64,000 nucleotides of DNA from JAAEPI01 sp964352625. Its GTDB lineage: Bacteria; Bacteroidota; Bacteroidia; Cytophagales; Cyclobacteriaceae. Below the pieces are notes generated by a model, which did not search any database, had not been told where the DNA came from, and worked only from the letters and a program-made list of their open reading frames with translations. Below, piece by piece: positions 60,450 through 64,000 of this stretch (the first letter of the stretch is position 1; every line of letters starts with the position of its first letter). The stretch is taken from assembly GCA_964352625.1 (NCBI GenBank), contig CAYGSD010000002.1, forward strand, positions 124,001-188,000. The letters are read 5' to 3'. The translations under genes were made by a program, and so were the position numbers.

Positions 60450-61247
60450 TTACCTGAATTGCTGAGAGGGAATAACCTCTTGATTTTTCGATTTGATAAA
60501 AGTGAACCAGCTTGAAAAGCTCTCAATTTTATAATCCCCGTCATATTTATCATCAGAGCTTACTAATTCATACCGGTTATTATTTGCTCCGACAAGGTAG
60601 CCGTTGTTCCACATGGTGTGGCTGAAATAAAGGGAGCTATCATTTAACAAGATACCGATGTAGTTCGGTACATAGTTGTATTCATGAATGACCAGTGAGC
60701 TCCCTGTATCCTCAAAGAAATCCTCATGCTCCTCTTTGTAAGCTTCGATTTGATCTCGTGAAAGTCGAGCGGCTTTTGAAAACTTTCGAACATTCGCTTC
60801 ATTAAAGTGTTCGGATTGTTCAATGTAATCACTTGATAAGGTGGCAATTTCAATATTGAATATCCTTTTATCGGCTATCAGTTTGTTCATAATATTGAAA
60901 AGAGAAGGGAGATATACTCTTGACCCCACGGTAATCACCTTTAGATTAATGGTCTTACCACGCTTTACTTGCATCACATCCTCTTCAAATTTTATCAGCA
61001 TCTCAGTTCCTGAATTAAATACTCGAAAACGATCCAAAGAGGAAAGTTTTTTGTACATCTGAAAAATCACTTCCAAGAGAATAAACCCAAGTGCAACAAG
61101 GACTATGGTATTTGCTTGAGGGAAGAACTCGTCAATTGGGAAAAGCTCGTAAACAGCAATGAACAGTACGATGGCATAGGTAACCTGAATCTTGATTTTA
61201 TCATAGACTCTTAAGGCCTTGTCTAGAATATTCTCTTTTGTCTTCAT
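60450..61247 (-). CDS. Two-helix membrane protein with a PLD-like soluble domain
   Basis: 265 residues from ATG 61247 (MKTKENILDKALRVYD), seven codons inside a longer frame. Helices at about 22-42 and 45-65 are followed by a cytoplasmic domain of about 190 residues with FNSGTEMLIKFEEDVMQVK, YLPSLFNIMNKLI, YNYVPNYIGILLNDSSLYFS and IESFSSWFTFIK. The last blocks recall catalytically dead phospholipase D-type domains, but no HxK motif is seen. Gene family not recognised; it is paired with the J-domain gene. Confidence 0.6.
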   Translation of the reverse strand: MKTKENILDKALRVYDKIKIQVTYAIVLFIAVYELFPIDEFFPQANTIVLVALGFILLEVIFQMYKKLSSLDRFRVFNSGTEMLIKFEEDVMQVKRGKTINLKVITVGSRVYLPSLFNIMNKLIADKRIFNIEIATLSSDYIEQSEHFNEANVRKFSKAARLSRDQIEAYKEEHEDFFEDTGSSLVIHEYNYVPNYIGILLNDSSLYFSHTMWNNGYLVGANNNRYELVSSDDKYDGDYKIESFSSWFTFIKSKNQEVIPSQQFR

Positions 61248-61443
61248 AATCAACTGCGATATTAACACCGCTCAGTACTTTATCTGTAATTGTCAGTCAA
61301 TTTTCTACCCTCGGAATATCTTCTCCCACGAGTCCCCACGATTACCTAATTAGACAAAAATGAAGGTTACGGAACAATTTTATATAACGATATCTAGTAA
61401 AACATGAAAATTTGGAGGCTATAAATAGCCAAAAAACCTGCAT

Positions 61444-61472
61444 TTATGCACAATTTAAGCTGTTTATCCACA
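61444..61472. promoter_or_regulatory. Two DnaA boxes upstream of mraZ
   Basis: TTATGCACA (61444-61452) and TTATCCACA (61464-61472) both match the strong DnaA box TTATNCACA, on the same strand and 20 bases apart. An AT-rich tract (about 61375-61440) lies next to them. They precede the dcw cluster and suggest control by DnaA, or less likely a replication origin. Confidence 0.6.
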
Positions 61473-61475
61473 TTG

Positions 61476-61510
61476 TGGTAAAAAGTGGGAGGATGTGGGG
61501 GATAATGTGA
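61476..61510. promoter_or_regulatory. MraZ operator: four direct repeats with 10-bp period
   Basis: TGGTA, TGGGA, TGGGG and TGTGA start at 61476, 61486, 61496 and 61506, each 10 bases after the last, so 5-base repeats separated by 5-base spacers. E. coli MraZ binds TGGGN repeats with this spacing. The array covers the region upstream of the -7 box, fitting repression. Confidence 0.8.
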
Positions 61511-61520
61511 AATGTTTCTA

Positions 61521-61528
61521 TATTTTTG
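61521..61528 (+). promoter_or_regulatory. -7 element of the dcw operon
   Basis: TATTTTTG matches TAnnTTTG exactly, 31 bases before the mraZ ATG. The MraZ boxes end 11 bases upstream, at the place of the -33 element. Confidence 0.6.
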
Positions 61529-61558
61529 TCTCGGTGGTTTATATTTTTCAAGGCTCTT

Positions 61559-62005
61559 ATGGCTTTTTTTACAAGCGAGTATGAGTGTAAGTTGGATACT
61601 AAGGGAAGGTTGGCTTTGCCTGCAAAGGTCAAATCCAATCTTCCTGAGGTCTCCACTAACGAGCTGGTGATTCGAAGAGGATTCGAACCGCACCTAATCG
61701 TGTACCCAATGCTGGAGTACAAAAAGATTCACCACAAGATTTCCTCACTCAGTGAATTCAACGCCGAACAGAGGAAGCTTAAAAGAAATTTTTTCAGGAG
61801 CATAGCACATGTGGAGATGGATAGCGCCGGGCGCATCAATATCCCAAAGAATATGCTCGCTCATGCTGGGATAGAAAACGAGGCGGTAGTTATTGGCATG
61901 GGCAATTATGTTGAAATATGGAATCCTAAGGTTTTTGAGGAGCACTCGATGAGCGATGCTGAGGAATATTCCGAATTGGCCCAGAAGTACCTCGATGCAG
62001 AATGA
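61559..62005 (+). CDS. mraZ: Transcriptional regulator MraZ
   Basis: 148 residues from ATG 61559 (MAFFTSEYECKLDTKGRLAL); an earlier start at 61526 lies inside the promoter. Two AbrB-like SpoVT domains: DTKGRLALPAKVKSNLPE and DSAGRINIPKNMLAHAGIE, each with the DxxGR(L/I)xxP motif. It represses its own operon through the repeats just upstream. First gene of the dcw cluster, overlapping rsmH by 11 bases. Confidence 0.96.
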   Translation: MAFFTSEYECKLDTKGRLALPAKVKSNLPEVSTNELVIRRGFEPHLIVYPMLEYKKIHHKISSLSEFNAEQRKLKRNFFRSIAHVEMDSAGRINIPKNMLAHAGIENEAVVIGMGNYVEIWNPKVFEEHSMSDAEEYSELAQKYLDAE

Positions 62006-62927
62006 GCCATACCACACGCCGGTATTGCTCCATGAATCTGTAGAGGGACTTAACATAAAGCCAGACGGAGTTTACGTGGATGTGACGTTTGGAGGAGGAG
62101 GTCACAGCAGGGAAATCCTTAGGAAACTAACAACGGGAACCCTCGTGGCATTCGATCAGGATAGTGACGCAGCAGAAAATGCAGATCGACTAAGCGAAGA
62201 ATTCCCAGATCGTTCTTTCACATTTATTGATTCAAACTTTCGATACCTCAGTAAGTATCTCAAGTTTCATGGCCATAAGCAGGTCGACGGCATCCTTGCC
62301 GATCTCGGTGTTTCCTCTCATCAGTTTGATCAAGGAGATCGAGGCTTCTCCACTCGATGGGATGGAGAGCTAGACATGCGAATGGATCAAGGACAGGCAC
62401 TTAGCGCCAGGTCTTTGGTGAATGAAACTTCTGAAAGAGACTTGATCCACTTATTGAGCATGTATGGGGAAATAAAGAATGCCAGAACATTGGCCTCAGC
62501 GATAGTCCAGGCTCGAAGTGAGAGGGAAATCGTAACAAGCGGCGAATTGAAGGTAATAGCGGAGAAAGTCGCTCCAAAGGGAAAATTAATGAAATACCTG
62601 GCTCAGGTTTTTCAGGCAATTAGGATAGAGGTGAACGACGAGATGGCTGCCTTGCGTGAGTTCTTGGAGCAAACTAAGGAGGCCGTGAAACCACAAGGAA
62701 GATTGGTAGTCATAAGCTACCACTCATTGGAGGACAGATTAGCGAAGAATTACATGATGAAGGGGAATTTGAAAGGGAAAGAGGAAAAGGATTTTTATGG
62801 AAACTTACTTCGTCCCTTTGACCCAATCAATCGAAAGTTGATCACTCCAAGTGAGGAAGAAATAGAAAGAAATAGCAGGGCGCGTAGCGCTCGACTAAGG
62901 ATAGCAGAGAGAAACACATGGCGATAA
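61995..62927 (+). CDS. rsmH: 16S rRNA (cytosine1402-N4)-methyltransferase
   Basis: 310 residues from ATG 61995 (MQNEPYHTPVLLHESVEGL). HxPVLLxE and DVTFGGGGHSREIL (SAM motif I), DGILADLGVSSHQFD and ISYHSLEDRL are all RsmH hallmarks. It methylates 16S rRNA near the P site. It overlaps mraZ and ftsL, so translation is coupled. Confidence 0.97.
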   Translation: MQNEPYHTPVLLHESVEGLNIKPDGVYVDVTFGGGGHSREILRKLTTGTLVAFDQDSDAAENADRLSEEFPDRSFTFIDSNFRYLSKYLKFHGHKQVDGILADLGVSSHQFDQGDRGFSTRWDGELDMRMDQGQALSARSLVNETSERDLIHLLSMYGEIKNARTLASAIVQARSEREIVTSGELKVIAEKVAPKGKLMKYLAQVFQAIRIEVNDEMAALREFLEQTKEAVKPQGRLVVISYHSLEDRLAKNYMMKGNLKGKEEKDFYGNLLRPFDPINRKLITPSEEEIERNSRARSARLRIAERNTWR

Positions 62928-63277
62928 ACACATATAAGCACACCGAAAAACGAAAAGGACGCAACTTTTTCGGTTGGCTTCATCGCCTCTTACAAATCGA
63001 CGACTCTCTCGAACAGGTCATTCACGTCAAGTTCTTACCACAGATTTTATTCATCGTGGCTCTTTCGGTGATTTACATCGCAAACCGTCATTCAGCGGAG
63101 AAGAAGGTCCGTGCAATTACCGAACTGGAAGAGCAAGTTGAAGACCTAAGAGCAGACTACACCACGCTGAAGGCTGGCTATATGTTTGCCAGCAAGCAAA
63201 GCGAAGTGGCCAAGCGAGCAAGCAAGCTCGGCCTTTCTGAGAATTCTGATTCACCCATTTTGATCACAAAGCAATGA
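62918..63277 (+). CDS. ftsL: FtsL-like cell division protein
   Basis: 119 residues with a short cytoplasmic N-terminus, one helix (about 43-60: LPQILFIVALSVIYIANRHS) and a periplasmic coiled coil (EKKVRAITELEEQVEDLRA). This size, topology and position between rsmH and ftsI identify a FtsL-type protein, although sequence conservation is always low. It joins FtsB and FtsQ in activating septal synthesis. It overlaps rsmH by 10 bases and ftsI by 4. Confidence 0.8.
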   Translation: MAINTYKHTEKRKGRNFFGWLHRLLQIDDSLEQVIHVKFLPQILFIVALSVIYIANRHSAEKKVRAITELEEQVEDLRADYTTLKAGYMFASKQSEVAKRASKLGLSENSDSPILITKQ

Positions 63278-64000
63278 GTATCAAAAAGGACATATTGATC
63301 AGAGTTAGAGTTGCTTTCCTCTTGATTGCAGTTATTGCCGGTGCTATTTTTTATCGGTTGATTAAGGTGCAAGTGGTTGAGGGAGAAAAATGGGTAAACC
63401 TAGGAGAAAGCATTGGCCTCAAAGTTATGGACATGCCCGCCACTCGCGGAAATATCTACGCCGAGGACGGAAGTCTGCTTGCTACGTCATTGCCATTCTA
63501 TCAAGTAGCCATTGATCCATACATTTCCAGTGAAGGTCTTTTCAAGTCAAACATTGATTCACTCGCGATACTACTGGCGGCTCAGTTCAAAGATCAAACG
63601 GCTAAACAATACAAAGATAAAATCATAAGAGCTCGCTCTTCTGGTCGTAGATATCTCCTCCTGAACCAAAAACAGATTGGCTATCAGGAGAAAAAGCAAA
63701 TGGAGCGCTGGCCGATATTTCGTGAAGGCAGACTTAAAGGTGGTGTTTTGTTTAATAAGGTGGAAAAAAGATTTCTGCCTTTTTCTCATTTGGGTTACCG
63801 CACAATCGGTCGGGTGAATGCCGATGATCGTGGCACGGTGGGATTGGAGTACAGCTTCAACAAGCAGCTCGCCGGGCAAAACGGAAAGGCCTTATTTCAA
63901 CGAATGTCGGGCGGAGGATGGAAGCCGGTATTCGACGGATCCGAAGTTCGTTCCATTGATGGCAAAGACATCCTTACTACGCTGAATGTCAATTTGCAGG
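63274..64000 (+). CDS. ftsI: Penicillin-binding protein 2/3 (FtsI), N-terminal part, cut by window edge
   Basis: Begins with ATG 63274 (MSIKKDILIRVRVAFLLI), ATGA overlap with ftsL. A signal anchor (about 11-30) precedes the pedestal region: RGNIYAEDGSLLATSLPFY, then RTIGRVNADDRGTVGLEYS, which are the dimerisation-domain motifs of class B PBPs. The transpeptidase domain lies beyond the window end. Its place in the dcw cluster points to the septal enzyme. Confidence 0.93.
   Translation, partial: MSIKKDILIRVRVAFLLIAVIAGAIFYRLIKVQVVEGEKWVNLGESIGLKVMDMPATRGNIYAEDGSLLATSLPFYQVAIDPYISSEGLFKSNIDSLAILLAAQFKDQTAKQYKDKIIRARSSGRRYLLLNQKQIGYQEKKQMERWPIFREGRLKGGVLFNKVEKRFLPFSHLGYRTIGRVNADDRGTVGLEYSFNKQLAGQNGKALFQRMSGGGWKPVFDGSEVRSIDGKDILTTLNVNLQ

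Noticed and set aside
61526..61558. An earlier start for mraZ
   Set aside because: The codons lie in the promoter and would precede the conserved MAFFTSEY start.
1..64000. tRNA, rRNA or CRISPR array
   Set aside because: No cloverleaf, rRNA signature or regularly spaced repeats were seen apart from the tmRNA.

Overview
The window looks like a chromosomal segment of a Bacteroidota bacterium, most likely a free-living, probably marine, member of the Cytophagales. Reasons: promoters of the TTTG/TAnnTTTG type, a tmRNA with the tag GESNYAMAA, a type IX secretion C-terminal signal on a cell-surface protein, many Sec-exported lipoproteins and outer-membrane proteins, TonB-plug proteins, few clear Shine-Dalgarno sequences, and a complete aerobic histidine-degradation operon. 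Genes are dense, on both strands, with many ATGA-type overlaps.

Region by region. 1-3.1 kb: end of an acyltransferase, a small zinc-ribbon protein, a PIN-type toxin-antitoxin pair and a secreted M28 peptidase. 3.2-8.9 kb: hutH-hutU-hutI-hutG, four overlapping genes turning histidine into glutamate. 9-20.9 kb: gamma-glutamyltranspeptidase, a macroglobulin/TonB-plug protein, GNAT and nuclease-like enzymes, a polysaccharide O-acylation pair (MBOAT plus SGNH-like), a MaoC hydratase, a GH3 lipoprotein and an S1/P1-like protein. 21-24 kb: rpsT, radC, an inserted-looking segment with a lone lipoprotein gene, and floA. 24.1-30.4 kb: a type IX-secreted protein, then a two-gene unit (membrane trypsin-like protein plus exported barrel-like protein) lying between two copies of a 100-nt repeat, the second abutting ssrA. 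30.5-41.6 kb: beta-lactamase-fold hydrolase, an ECF sigma/anti-sigma-like/outer-membrane protein operon, thioredoxin-like protein, SDR, ABC-F ATPase, sorbosone dehydrogenase-like lipoprotein, ferredoxin reductase. 41.7-46.9 kb: purB, pyrB-pyrR, and a FecR-like/CHASE2 pair. 47-53 kb: a cobalamin locus (meaB, B12 receptor with riboswitch, divergent BtuFCD-type ABC importer). 53.4-58.4 kb: a redox group (FAD oxidoreductase, polyferredoxin, DM13 lipoprotein, outer-membrane protein) interrupted by a GxxExxY gene. 58.4-61.2 kb: AraC regulator, DUF6265 protein, J-domain and membrane proteins. 61.3-64 kb: the start of the dcw division/cell wall cluster (mraZ-rsmH-ftsL-ftsI) behind a regulatory region with two DnaA boxes and four MraZ boxes.

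Best candidates for undescribed biology: the protease/barrel unit beside ssrA (26.2-29.8 kb); the polyferredoxin-DM13-porin electron-transfer operon (55.3-58.4 kb); the DnaA-box-containing dcw control region; and the repeat-bounded insert between radC and floA. No tRNA, rRNA, CRISPR array or transposase gene was seen. All functional calls are by eye from motifs; no database search was possible.
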